A model generated the notes under the pieces. It saw nothing but the letters and a program-made list of their open reading frames with translations. It made no database searches and was not told the DNA's origin. Positions 10,980 to 21,017 of a DNA stretch of 64,000 nt are shown piece by piece. The translations under genes were made by a program, and so were the position numbers. This DNA is from Azolla caroliniana (taxonomy: Eukaryota; Polypodiophyta): positions 22,940,001 through 23,004,000 of the forward strand of contig JBHGNT010000004.1 of the NCBI GenBank assembly GCA_043228905.1, written 5' to 3'. How positions within the stretch are numbered: the first letter of the stretch is position 1; each line of letters starts with the position of its first letter.

Positions 10980-12503
10980 TTAAACCGGGACATTATCGAT
11001 ATTGTAAATGTGAATGTCCGGATCAAGTACACAATAAAATAATGTACAACAAGACAACTCGGATATTGATGGACACGAGGAAACAATCGAGAGGGATTGT
11101 TTTTTTACACATTGAATAAAATGCATACAATCGTTTAGTACAAAAGAAATGGAATGACGAACCCAATCAATAAATAAAGAAGAGTTTTTATTATAAAACC
11201 AGGGATAACCCAGTATTACATCGGTGGTACAAAGATTCATTACATGGAAGTCTACTTCCTCTATATAAGTATCAATAGAAATTCTTAATGAATGAATCGC
11301 CCCGTTGATGTATTGTACTCTTCCATCAGCCAAGTGCACCGTGTAGGTGTGATCACTTACGGTGGGTTGGATTCCCCATATCTGAACCAAACGATCATTC
11401 ACAAAATTGTGTGAGCTTCCCGAATCAAATAAAAATTGTACGGGAGATCCATTGATATACCCGTTTGCACGTAGTAAATCATTGGGACCCAATACATAGT
11501 GAGGGAAAGAACATTGACAATTACTTAAATGATGTGTATAGACCTGAAGGACATTAGGAATCTGACCTTTATGGTCTGCAGCTTTAGCTTTGTTGGCGTG
11601 CTCTTTCCGTTGGAGCTTTTGACATTGATCTTTTGTATGACCCTTCTTTTTGCAGAATACCCAAAAAGGATGTTGTCGCTTACAATCGCGATCTAGGAAT
11701 TCGTTGGGTGTCTTGCGTTTCCCAACAAATTGCGACTGCTTAGTCCCAGGCACTTCGTTGGGTTTGTTATGGTCCTTCTTCGAAGTGCGTTGATAGCGAA
11801 GAACTATTTCAACGGCCTCTTCGAAGGATTTTGGATCCTTATCATGCACTATCCAGTGATAGTCCGAATTGGGGATGCCATTGACAAAACAAGCTATCAA
11901 CCAATTGTCCCCTTCTAGACCCGATTTTTGGATTTGGGTTCTAGCATGGTGAACATAGTCTTCTAGCGAGGAAAATTTCCTGCTAGAGAGGTTCATTAAA
12001 GCTTGTGTTGCCTCGGTTCGAGAGGGAGGTTGCAGAAATTGGCCCTTAAAAACCGTGACAAAATCTGTCCAGGTATCGGGCAATTTCCCCATAGTACGGA
12101 GCCCACGCCACCAGGCGGCGGCCTTACCCCCGAGTTCTCAGCGGACATATGCAATCTTCGTACTATCTGGCGTGGGATAGAGCTCAAAATGAGACTCCCA
12201 TGATCGTCCCAGCCATGTGCAGATTGCTTCTTCGGTTCTTTCCTTTTTGTCTCCCGTAAATGGCTTAACGACAAATGATGGTTCACCTTGTCGCTCATCA
12301 GGTCTATTAGTCTCACGTTGTAGACTAATGACACGTGCCTCGAGAGCACTTTGAGATTGTCGAAGTTCGGTCATCTGTTGAGCGGTGAAACTAAGGTATT
12401 GGGTTATTTGTGCCAAATACATCTTAGTGGACATTTGTCCAGGAGGATTCCCTTGAGTTCCTTCCGCTTGAGCGGATGACATCGGGTCGTTAATTTGAGC
12501 CAT
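10980..12503 (-). pseudogene. Gypsy 1 gag and protease
   Basis: Starts MAQINDPMSS at 12503. The gag core includes GKLPDTWTDFVTVFKGQF and RKFSSLEDYVHHARTQI, typical of the retrotransposon gag domain. A knuckle CKKKGHTKDQC lacks its first cysteine. The aspartic protease motif LFDSGSSHNFV lies near 11425, followed by ILGYPWF. There is an in-frame stop near 12135 and another at 10980, between protease and RT. Confidence 0.88.
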
Positions 12504-12934
12504 TAAAGATTATTTCTGGAAAAGAAATAGGATAAGGTCAGAGAGATAGTCATAACATCATGTCGTGATGTAAACATATCATGGGCAAACATTAATCGAT
12601 ATCATGATCTCACGTCAATACCCCTCTAGACGTATGAGATGAGGTTCAAGATCAGGTTACTATGGTAATACAAAGGTGTTTTAAAAACCATGGGGGTGAC
12701 AAATAAATGTCTTTCCCTGATCTCTATATCGATTTTTTCATGGTGGCTCCCCGAGGCTCAACCATGTATGTTCGCGTCATGAATAGTTTATACACGAAAA
12801 AAATGTTAACAATAAACTATGTTTCGGTGCCCACATATGTGGTTTCGGCTCTTTAAGTCCTATTACGAGGACCCTGAGGTGCACTTAGACCTTAAGTCTA
12901 AACATGTGTTATAGTCATATGTATCAAGGATGTT

Positions 12935-13015
12935 GTATGGTCTTGGTCATATTTGAACTCGAGACCTCGAGAACAAATACATTAAACACTTGAGCCAACC
13001 AAGTAAGTTGCTCTT
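12935..13015 (-). mobile_element. tRNA-derived SINE-like head
   Basis: On the minus strand TGGCTCAAGTG (12987-12997) fits an RNA polymerase III A box, and GAGTTCAAAT about 37 nt later (12951-12960) fits a B box. The text between is not a foldable tRNA. Best read as a decayed SINE head. Confidence 0.4.
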
Positions 13016-13675
13016 CTCGAATGCTTAATGTTTGATGTGTATAAGAGATATGCGAGGCAATTGATCATATATGTTTTTTTTTAAAAGAACATATATGTCA
13101 AGGGTCCTTATTTCGCCCTCATTTACCAAAACTATGTTGGTACGTTACCTAACCTCAAGTCTCGTAATTACGATGGCATACGCCAAAGTGCAACCTAATG
13201 GTCAAGCCAAATGAGCCCTCGTTTCGTAGTAGGCTCACGTGGGCCATCACATGGTCACGTCATTACGAATGCCTCTCGTAAGAACGAGCTCATGGTGGCA
13301 TCGTATCCATGTAACGAGGGAGGGATGTTGGATACATGCGTCATTGGAGCGACCTCACTTGAAGTGGGTCAAACCCTACGTACTCAACATCATTATGGCT
13401 ATTGGCGTTTCTTTACGTAACGAAATCGAGGTCATCAACGGGGTTATCAACAATAAAAAATTGTTGAAAAAGGGATGGTGACAACGCCATTCTCACAAAA
13501 ATGTGAGGACGGCCACCAACATCCTTTTCCCGACAAGGACAACTTTCGATATAATCACGTAATAACGAATATACACATATGTTTACTTATCACATATATA
13601 CGATCAAATACGTATATATGTGACCACATATGCCTATATTAAACATATCGTTATATTAAATAGCCACAAATGATG

Positions 13676-13955
13676 TGATCGAGATACGTAATCGAGGTAT
13701 ATACCTCTACGCACACGAAACATCCACAAATAAGAGATCATCGTAATACGCAATTGAGGTATTGACCTCTTACGCATACGAGACCAACCGCATATCGTTT
13801 ACAACAAATCAAGGTATTAAACTCATATGCAAACGTAACATATGTTCGTGAACGTAATACGTAATTGAGGTATTAACCTCGTACGCATACGACACTCATC
13901 ACATATTATTAATATGTCAAACGAGGTATTGACCTCATGCACATATGTAAACGTT
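13676..13955. repeat. Tandem repeat with GAGGT...ACCTC palindromic core
   Basis: Five degenerate copies, spaced about 50-65 bp, of a unit containing CGTAATACG, then GAGGTATTRACCTC, then ACGCATACGA. Copies start near 13680, 13743, 13804, 13855 and 13912. The core is an imperfect palindrome. The rest of 12504-14000 holds no gene that I can recognise. Confidence 0.7.
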
Positions 13956-14084
13956 TTAGATAATCAATTAAAGACCACTACAACATCTTTGACTTAATGA
14001 AAAAAAAAGACATATAAACTAAACACATGATTAGATGGGAGAAGAGAGAATAGAAAAAAAATTTAGGAAAGAGCTCTCCCCTCC

Positions 14085-14092
14085 CTTTTATA
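14085..14092 (-). promoter_or_regulatory. TATA box, minus strand
   Basis: TATAAAAG followed by GGAGGGGAGAGC. It mirrors a plus-strand TATA at 14437 with nearly the same downstream text. The associated gene is not identified; gypsy 1 lies downstream. Confidence 0.4.
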
Positions 14093-14224
14093 GATCTTCT
14101 TTAGAGCTTCTCATGGAAATAAAAATAATATTTCTTCTCTTTGCATGGACCTTCACCTTCACTTATTTTCCTCAAATGCTAATTTCCATGTCCATCCATT
14201 TAGATTTATCTTGTTATCCCATCC

Positions 14225-14326
14225 ATGTTTGTTTAATCTCTTATAGTAGAAGTAGGACTCAAAACGCTTGGCCTCTCATTCCTAGCATAAACCCTCACCA
14301 ATTGAGTTATGCCTCCTTCTTGTACA
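14225..14326 (-). mobile_element. tRNA-derived SINE-like element
   Basis: On the minus strand GGCATAACTCAATTGGTGAGGG looks like a tRNA 5' half with an A box (TAACTCAATTGG, 14298-14309). TTTTGAGTCC at 14254-14263 is a B box. The motif GAGAGGCCAAGCG resembles GGAGACCAAGCG in the SINE at 34423-34510, so the two are probably one family. Confidence 0.5.
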
Positions 14327-14436
14327 CTTTTATCCTACAAAGCACATGCAAGGAAAGAATTTGCCTTTTTTATACCATGGAAAATGGCATAAGTGGCCAT
14401 AATTTTATTATTGTAGGTGACTTGCCTCTCTCTCAC

Positions 14437-14444
14437 TATAAAAA
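14437..14444 (+). promoter_or_regulatory. TATA box, plus strand
   Basis: TATAAAAA followed by GGGAGGGGAAGAGAC and then a pyrimidine-rich stretch, as in a plant promoter or LTR. Downstream open frames (14466-14729) match nothing I know. From 14600 to 15940 I find no supported feature. Confidence 0.4.
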
Positions 14445-15944
14445 GGGAGGGGAAGAGACAAAGGGGTGTTGTCAATTTTTAGGATTTTTAGGTTTTGGCT
14501 TTCTCTCTTGGAGCTTCTTCTTCCTTTACTTCTCCATTTTTGTCCTTCATCTACCCTTCTACTTCCTCTTTCATTTTTAATAACTAATACAGTTTTCAAG
14601 GGTGAAAAGATTTTCCTTAGGAGGCAACTTGGTTTTGGCCCAAGGAGCATGAGAGGCGGAAGTGAAGGTGTACATGAAGAGAGGTATGAGTGCATGGAAA
14701 GACAAGATGGCAAAAAGGCAATACAATAGTCATTTGTGAGCTTGACCCTCCCAAACATGATTTCCATTTTGCATTAAAATAATCTTGTGTCATTATTCCG
14801 TCCTATTTTAAGAGGGTTAACTTGTATTAATTTGATAACCTAATGATATTGTTGGAATGAAGTCTATTTCAGCCAAATTGTCTTGCATCTAAGTGTCAAT
14901 GGTTGAATCGAATTAAGATGTTATCGTAGACATTGGGTTGTGGAAGTAATCACAATTCGGGTTGTGAGCGTCTCCTAAACAAAGTGGCAAGCAAGAACCA
15001 TGGAGGGGGGTTCCTAACATGAAAGAGTGCTTTCGCATGGAAGAGGCGAAAGCACAAAGAAGAGTTTAATCCACAAGTGTACATTCACTACAAGAGTGCC
15101 CCTTCACTACATGAGTCATTTCAATCCACGGGTGCCCATCCATTACACAACTTTGAATCCATGAGCACTCCATTACACAAAGGCCAATCCATAAAATGAA
15201 TCCAAGAAAGGAATGCACAAAGGCTCTCCATTCAACAAAGGAGAATCCGTGAAAGGATAACACGAAGTGGTAATGCTAAAACATACTATTAGACAATGAG
15301 TTTTGTTACATATGCGAAGTTGGCTTTACCAAAATAATGGGCACCACAATTTTGATGGCTTTTACTAGGAAAATAGTTAACCAAAATAGAAAATGGGAGA
15401 TGATTACAAGTTAGTTGCTAAGCTAAAAAAAGAGGCGGTGGGATCCGGTGAAGGTACGAGTGAAGTGGGCTTTGGAGACCTCACCTACGTTCAATGGCAA
15501 CAACCTTCGAGTTGAAGTAGGGTTCTTGGCCACGTTGTGCTCCCCTTCCGTGACCGGTGTGTGAGTTCTTTGAAGCTTACCACATGTAACGAGCTTGGTG
15601 ATGATGGAGCCCATGAAGACCACCTAAGAAGAAGAGGAGATCTAGAAGAAGTGAAAGAACGATATACCTTCATGGTGCAATACAAGGTCGAGCTCCAAAG
15701 CTAATAGCCATAGTTTCAACAATTAGCTATTATACACATCATAATGCCAACCTTGTGTTGTAATTACACGTTTCGGGCCATATTAAATGGAACCAATGTC
15801 ATTGTTATCTATGCCTTTAGCACTCCATAAACATTGACATACATGGATTTTTCTTCATCTTATATTTTTCAAATTGAGAAGAGAGTTGTATTGGCAATAG
15901 TAGCATGCCTAGAGGTGAGTAGGGTGTTGACCATCAATGGGTTT

Positions 15945-16030
15945 ATAATATATCATAATTGGAAGCACCAACAATAGAAGTGGAGTATGTTGCAATTGGT
16001 GATTTAGCTTGTAAGAAACCGTTGTGGCTT
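15945..16030 (+). pseudogene. Possible fossil of a copia RNase H domain
   Basis: The plus-strand translation includes APTIEVEYVAIGDLACKK followed by PLWL. This resembles the Ty1/copia RNase H signature around TEAEYVA and the following K-x-x-x-W. Only about 25 residues align, and no other copia domains are nearby. Confidence 0.3.
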
Positions 16031-16422
16031 TATATGGAAGTAGAATGTAAGGAAGCTTTATCATTGGTGAATCTTGTCAGGAACTCTTGTGGCTTTATAT
16101 TTATGCAAATTTCTTTTAAACATATGTTTCGACGTGAGTATTGAACCTTATACCCATATAGTCCTCAAGTGTACTAGCCATGCAAAGGGTATACAAGAAT
16201 ATGCTCGGGGTCACAAATTGACAAAACAAGCTTGGAAAGAGGATGCAAAGTACCAAATAATAATAAGAGCAAAATCCTCTCATGTGTTTGGGTGTTTGAC
16301 ATCATGAAATGGTTTAAAGGATGGGGAGTAAAATATCTATTGGAGTTCTGGGGTGATCCCATTAAGTATGTGATCATTGAGGATAGATTACTAGAGACAC
16401 TAAGAATGAAGTGACAAGATGC

Positions 16423-16751
16423 TAAAATGTCAATGTTGTAATATCAGATTGCAAATATTAACCCTCAATGTTGAGCTCAAAACAAGAGAAAAATGTCAAA
16501 ACTTATACAACCGCATACGACTACCCCATGAGCCTTGGCTCTTAGAGAGGCTTAAGTACACTTCTTCATATTCACTCACTCACATAAGCAATGTCAATAT
16601 TGTAATATCACATTGCAAATATTAACCCTCAATGTTGAGCTCAAAAACAAGATAAAAATGTCAAAACTTGTACATCCGCCTTTTACTACCCCCATGAGCC
16701 TTGGCTCTTAGAGAGGCTTAAGTACGCTTCTTCATACTCACTCACATAAGC
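16423..16751. repeat. Tandem duplication, two copies of about 165 bp
   Basis: Both copies carry AATGTCAATRTTGTAATATC, then ACCCTCAATGTTGAGCTC, then GAGCCTTGGCTCTTAGAGAG, in the same order with scattered mismatches. It is not coding. Confidence 0.85.
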
Positions 16752-17654
16752 TAGGTGTGAAGATAGCAATATGGCATGAGGTAGTTCTATTGATCATTGC
16801 AGCCCAACAACTATATTAACATCGTTCTTTCTTTACATTTCTTGTGTAGTTGTGAATGACCACTAACAAAATGTTGAAACATGGTAAGGTGACTCAAATG
16901 AGAACCTGTCAAACATATTATTTGAGGATGATAACAACTATGGTAATTGAAGATATTTTTTTCCTTGGTGATAATCGCATGATTTATTATATGTACATAC
17001 TAAAGCATGGGACAATATGCTTGGAAACAAGGATAAAGGATATTTCATGTTAAAACACAATTAAAAGCATTGCCTTTGATTTACTCATCCATGCTAACCG
17101 TCAAATTATTACATGTTAAAGCACAATGTGAAAGCATTGCCTTTAAGAAGGTATTTTCTTTTCTACCTTACGAAAATCCAAGTAGTTAAATATAAGAAAA
17201 TGATGATGGTTGTGTTAAAACTTGTTGTGTGCAAACTTAGAAAATGTCATAAGTATTGGGTTCATGTGTTAAGCAAGGACTCAACATTGAAAATGCCCAT
17301 ATCTAAGTTCTAAACACGAACTTTGGATTTTACACATCACTTCCCACTTTAATCCTAAAGAGGTCACTTTACAAATTAAGTTTGAGAACATGCGCTCAGG
17401 CTTTTCAAACCAAACTCTCCACTTGCCTCCTGAAAAGTTGAAAAGATAGTACCATTGGCTTTAAAAGGTAATGCTAAGAAGACAAGGGTAGAAAATATAA
17501 TAATTAATTTGTTTCTTGAGTCTTCAAAAGATGGTATTACAAATCACTTTCCACAACACAGGGTAGATAATATGATACCATTGCCTTAAAGGTAATGTCA
17601 ACAAGAAAGGGTAGTGACAAATTTATATCCTATGCTCATATCCCTAAAATCTAA

Positions 17655-17760
17655 GTAATGATAATTTTACATCTCTTTGTTCATGTCCTTAAAAATATAG
17701 GTAATGACAATTTTACATCTCTTTGTTCCTATAGCTAAAAATTTAGGTAATGCCAGTTTT
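17655..17760. repeat. 46-bp tandem repeat, 2.3 copies
   Basis: GTAATGAYAATTTTACATCT recurs at 17655 and 17701, with a partial third copy at 17747. Related GGTAATG text occurs upstream from 17460. Between 16760 and 17650 I see no gene. Confidence 0.8.
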
Positions 17761-17980
17761 ACTCGATCAATAAATGATGAACCTTTTTCTCTTGCTATAG
17801 CACGTGATAGGTTAAATTTACTAACTTGGATAGGGCCCAACAACAAAAACATATTGGTAGTTGGTAGCCCAACCATTGAAATGGTACCACCTTCTCATGC
17901 TTCCATAGACTTGCGATACCTCATATTTATTCTTTGTGACTTCATACCACACGGTTCTTCCCAAACATTCCCCCCCCCCC

Positions 17981-18098
17981 CAATTCGATAAAACAACTCT
18001 ATTATCATTGGACATGAGCACCAACATAATCACGATGCCACACAAATTTGATAAAACAACTAGAATATTGTCACTTCATTGACATGAACAACATGATC
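17981..18098. repeat. About 65-bp tandem duplication next to a poly-C run
   Basis: TTYGATAAAACAACT is followed in both copies by an ATTG-TCATTGGACATGA-like block and AACATRATCAC. A 12-C run precedes the first copy at about 17970. From 18100 to 19328 I see no supported feature. Confidence 0.6.
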
Positions 18099-19328
18099 AC
18101 AATCCATGTATATTAGAGACTTATCTCATTACTCAACCAGCTACATTTGTAGTCTAAAATAATATCCCACTATAAGTCACTCTTTTTAGTATGATGTTTA
18201 CCAATTAGGGATTACATTAGTGATAATCTTGACATGGTCAATTTACTAGTTATCATTTATTTATATTGAGGTCATCACATTATACATGTTATGCTTTGCT
18301 TTCGAAGAAGTCAGTAAGACACGAAGTGAGACTTACATTGAATCTAAGATAACAATCCATGGTCGGACCAAGAGGACATCTTGCACACATTGGATGTGAT
18401 TATACAACTCTCGTTTTAAAAAGGTCAACCATGTTCATGCAACCTTCCTTCACACATTCTCATCTCCTAGTGTACGATGGATAGAATTTTCAAGTTTTCA
18501 TACAACTATTCCACTAAATTCATGGTCGATTAAGAATCACTAACATGTTTACTAGAATAGAATTAAACGAGAACTATAGGATCTCCTATTGCATGTTTAC
18601 TTGTTTCATGAAGACTTTCAACTTCATTTTCTGACAAAAACCTTAATTGTCCACTTCGTTCCGTACTCAACCTCCTCTGTCCACGCAATGCTCGATTATC
18701 CTGTACATGAACCATAATGAAGCAATAATCATTGTCAATACTTGATCATTAATATGTATCCTTGAAGTTTCGAAAGAAATTATATTCAAAAAAGAAGGAA
18801 TACATGTGTCACTTTTACAAATCATATGTACCTATAATACCACAAGAGCAATACATTTAGGAAAGATGAAATACTTATGTAAGGAGTTAGACATTTTGCA
18901 CATGGGCTACATCCCCTCGTGTTTTTTTGAAGGTGACCAAAAATATTTAGATAGTTTTCAAAGATGGAAAGGAGTAGCCCACTTCCCTAGTGTGTTCTAA
19001 CTCCACACAAGTTTCTACATGCCAAGGGAAATGAGGCCATCGGGATACCTAGGTTACAAAACGTTTAAACCATTTCCCCCACTCTTTAAATTCGTAGACA
19101 TCTTTCACAAGTGTCATGTTTGTAGAAATGTTTCCCATCAGTTAAGTCGCTTCGCATATGGCCGAAAGAATACCAAGTCTTTTAGTTTTTCTAATTTCTA
19201 ATCCCATGGCTTAAGTTGTACAAATTATCTTCATGTGGGATTTGATACTTAGTTTCCATTTTGCATTTTGCCCCTAGTGTGTGTAAACATTATGAGCTTC
19301 TCATGGCAATGATCCTTCCCATACCTGA

Positions 19329-19517
19329 ACAATGGTTAGATATATTGAACTCATCACCATCACTATGGTGCCTCCTAAAGAGACACATAATACCACAATG
19401 TATGGACAAAATCCAACTAGTGGACAATGGCTAGATATATTGAAATCCCCACCATGACAGTGCGTGCCTCCGAAGAGACGCATAATACCACAATGTATGG
19501 ACAAAATCCAACTAGTG
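19329..19517. repeat. 95-bp tandem duplication
   Basis: Two copies (19329-19423 and 19424-19517) share ACAATGG-TAGATATATTGAA and the right half CATAATACCACAATGTATGG, ending CCAACTAGTG. The left halves are more diverged. Confidence 0.9.
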
Positions 19518-19823
19518 TCGGGAGATGTGATCTAGAGTTCAATGTAAAGAAGACGTTGGTGTTATCGTCTACGAAAGATCGGACAAGTGTGAAAACGTGC
19601 GCAGACATGTAGTATTGAATGTTGGAAATACATAGATCCATGTGTGGAATGAAGCATTACAAGAATGTTCAATCAAAGAGAAAAATGACAATATGTAGAA
19701 TATAAGTATGGAATGTAATCCAAACTGAGTAAAGGTTGTTATGCATAATCTAGATCACGAATAATTGAATGAATTTGTGTGCAAATTAGATAGAATTGAG
19801 AGAGAGAGGGATGTAGATTTTAC

Positions 19824-20015
19824 CTGGATGATGCTAGGTTCAGGGGGAGGACATCTTATGGGCTCATCAATTTCCAAAGGTTCAGGTGGGTGTTGTTGCA
19901 TACTACTCACAACTTCTACTAAATTTATCTGATGATCTGTTTCTTCTTCCTCTGCATTTGGTGGAGGTACTGGTATTCCTTCCTCCTCATGCTGATGATC
20001 TAATACTGTGTTCGC
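19824..20015 (-). CDS. Unrecognised host gene, exon 2
   Basis: A 64-codon phase-0 exon following an acceptor AG at 20016-20017 and ending at a donor CAG/GTAAAAT at 19823. It encodes an acidic, proline-rich segment: GIPVPPPNAEEEETDHQ, then QQHPPEPLEIDEPIRCPPP. Codon use looks like a normal plant gene, there are no stops, and joined to exon 1 the frame is kept (...LPPRK/ANTVLDHQ...). I do not recognise the family. It is probably a small, disordered, non-membrane protein. No exon 3 is evident between 19823 and the window start, so the next intron is long, repeat-filled, or the gene is broken. Confidence 0.62.
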
Positions 20016-20487
20016 CTATCACCAATTCCCATTTCTATCCATAGTTAATTAATGAGTTAAATTTGTAAGTAGCAAACCCCCCTCAGAAAAAGAAGAAACA
20101 TAAAAAACCCAAAAATCAAGCAATATGGAGTTTTGATCCCTTTTCCATTAGATTTTTATTTCAATGGCTGAATTTGTTTAAAATTTGGGCTCAATTCATT
20201 CTATTCCATCCAAATTTTAACATTGCCCCAAAAATTTAATAAAATAATGGATTCAATGATATGCTCCAATATGAATGATTATAAAGCACAGGGGATTATT
20301 TCTAGGCAAATCTTTTTTGAAAAAGGGGGGGTGGGGGGGGGCAAAAAAACCCTCTGTTTTTTTTGGTTCAATCCATCATCAAATCTCCGCCCAAAAAAAT
20401 AATTACTATAAATTAAATCTTGCAATTTCGATCCAATCTCTAACAAGGCTCTTAACTTAATTAAGCAAAAAATCAGCTCAATTTTAC
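20016..20487 (-). other. Intron 1 of the host gene
   Basis: 472 nt with a GTAAAA donor and a GTGATAG acceptor, phase 0. AT-rich with a G/C homopolymer patch near 20325-20341. The acceptor has a weak polypyrimidine tract, which lowers confidence in the exact 5' edge of exon 2. Confidence 0.55.
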
Positions 20488-20640
20488 CTTCCTAGGAGGT
20501 AAAATGAGGCTGTCCTTGACACCACCAGTCGAAGGTCTGGAGCAGGAGCTCATGAGCGGTAAGAAAGCTCGGAAGAGAGGATCGGAATCGGTGGCGGAGT
20601 GCGCCCGCCTCCGGATCAGCATCTTCAAAGATTCCTTCAT
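20488..20640 (-). CDS. Unrecognised host gene, exon 1 with start codon
   Basis: 51 codons from ATG at 20640-20638 (preceded by an in-frame TAA a few codons upstream) to the donor AAG/GTAAAA at 20487. It starts MKESLKMLIRRRAHSATDSD, a basic N-terminus, then a Ser/Pro-rich stretch ending LILPPRK. No signal peptide or membrane segment. The ATG context, CT-rich leader and TATA box at 20805 form a conventional plant promoter-leader-exon order. Function unknown; together with exon 2 at least 115 residues are encoded in this window. Confidence 0.65.
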
Positions 20641-20804
20641 CACCCAAATTGATTAGTCTATATTTTAATGTTCTCCAATCACACCAAGCTCCCTGATGAT
20701 CAATTTAATCTTAATCTGAACAAAACAGGACCCAAATCAAGAGATTAGTTGATGGATCAATTTGCATGTGACAAGGAGGAGGAAGAGGGAGGAGGAAGGA
20801 GTGT

Positions 20805-20812
20805 TATTTATA
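20805..20812 (-). promoter_or_regulatory. TATA box of the host gene
   Basis: TATAAATA on the minus strand, about 165 nt upstream of the ATG. About 15 nt downstream is a CCTTCCTCCTCCCTCTTCC pyrimidine patch, a common plant core-promoter arrangement, with a transcription start expected near 20775-20780. Confidence 0.55.
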
Positions 20813-20870
20813 TGTATACAAAGAGGGAGGTAACTATGGGGGGAGGAGAGAGAGACAGAGAGACAGAGAG

Positions 20871-21017
20871 AACAAATGATGACTTGTTTATTACAAAAAT
20901 GACCTCAATTCCGTGTCAGGGGAGGAGAGAGAAAGAGAGAGGGAGCAAATGTTGATTTGTTTACTACAAAAATGACCTAAATTCTGTGTCAGGGGAGGAG
21001 AGAGAGAGAGAGAGGGA
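20871..21017. repeat. Promoter-proximal tandem duplication, about 73 bp unit
   Basis: ACAAAAATGACCT and TGTCAGGGGAGGAGAGAG occur twice, at 20871-20943 and 20944-21017, just upstream of the TATA box and within a GA-rich (CT-rich on the gene strand) stretch. Confidence 0.85.

Larger units (their letters stand above)
7628..12503 (-). mobile_element. Gypsy element 1, Ty3/gypsy chromovirus, 5' LTR not found
   Basis: Minus-strand order: gag, protease, reverse transcriptase, RNase H, integrase, chromodomain-like tail, polypurine tract, 3' LTR. This is the Ty3/gypsy gene order, and the tail marks a chromovirus. The 5' boundary is uncertain: 12504-14000 contains no copy of the 7628-8081 LTR and no recognisable primer-binding site. 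Gag and pol were one continuous frame, now broken by a frameshift near 10746 and several stops. Confidence 0.92.

Noticed and set aside
14035-14580. 181-codon plus-strand frame starting MGEERIEKK
   Set aside because: It runs across a promoter-like and SINE-like region in AT-rich DNA; the hydrophobic stretches come from pyrimidine runs. No family match.
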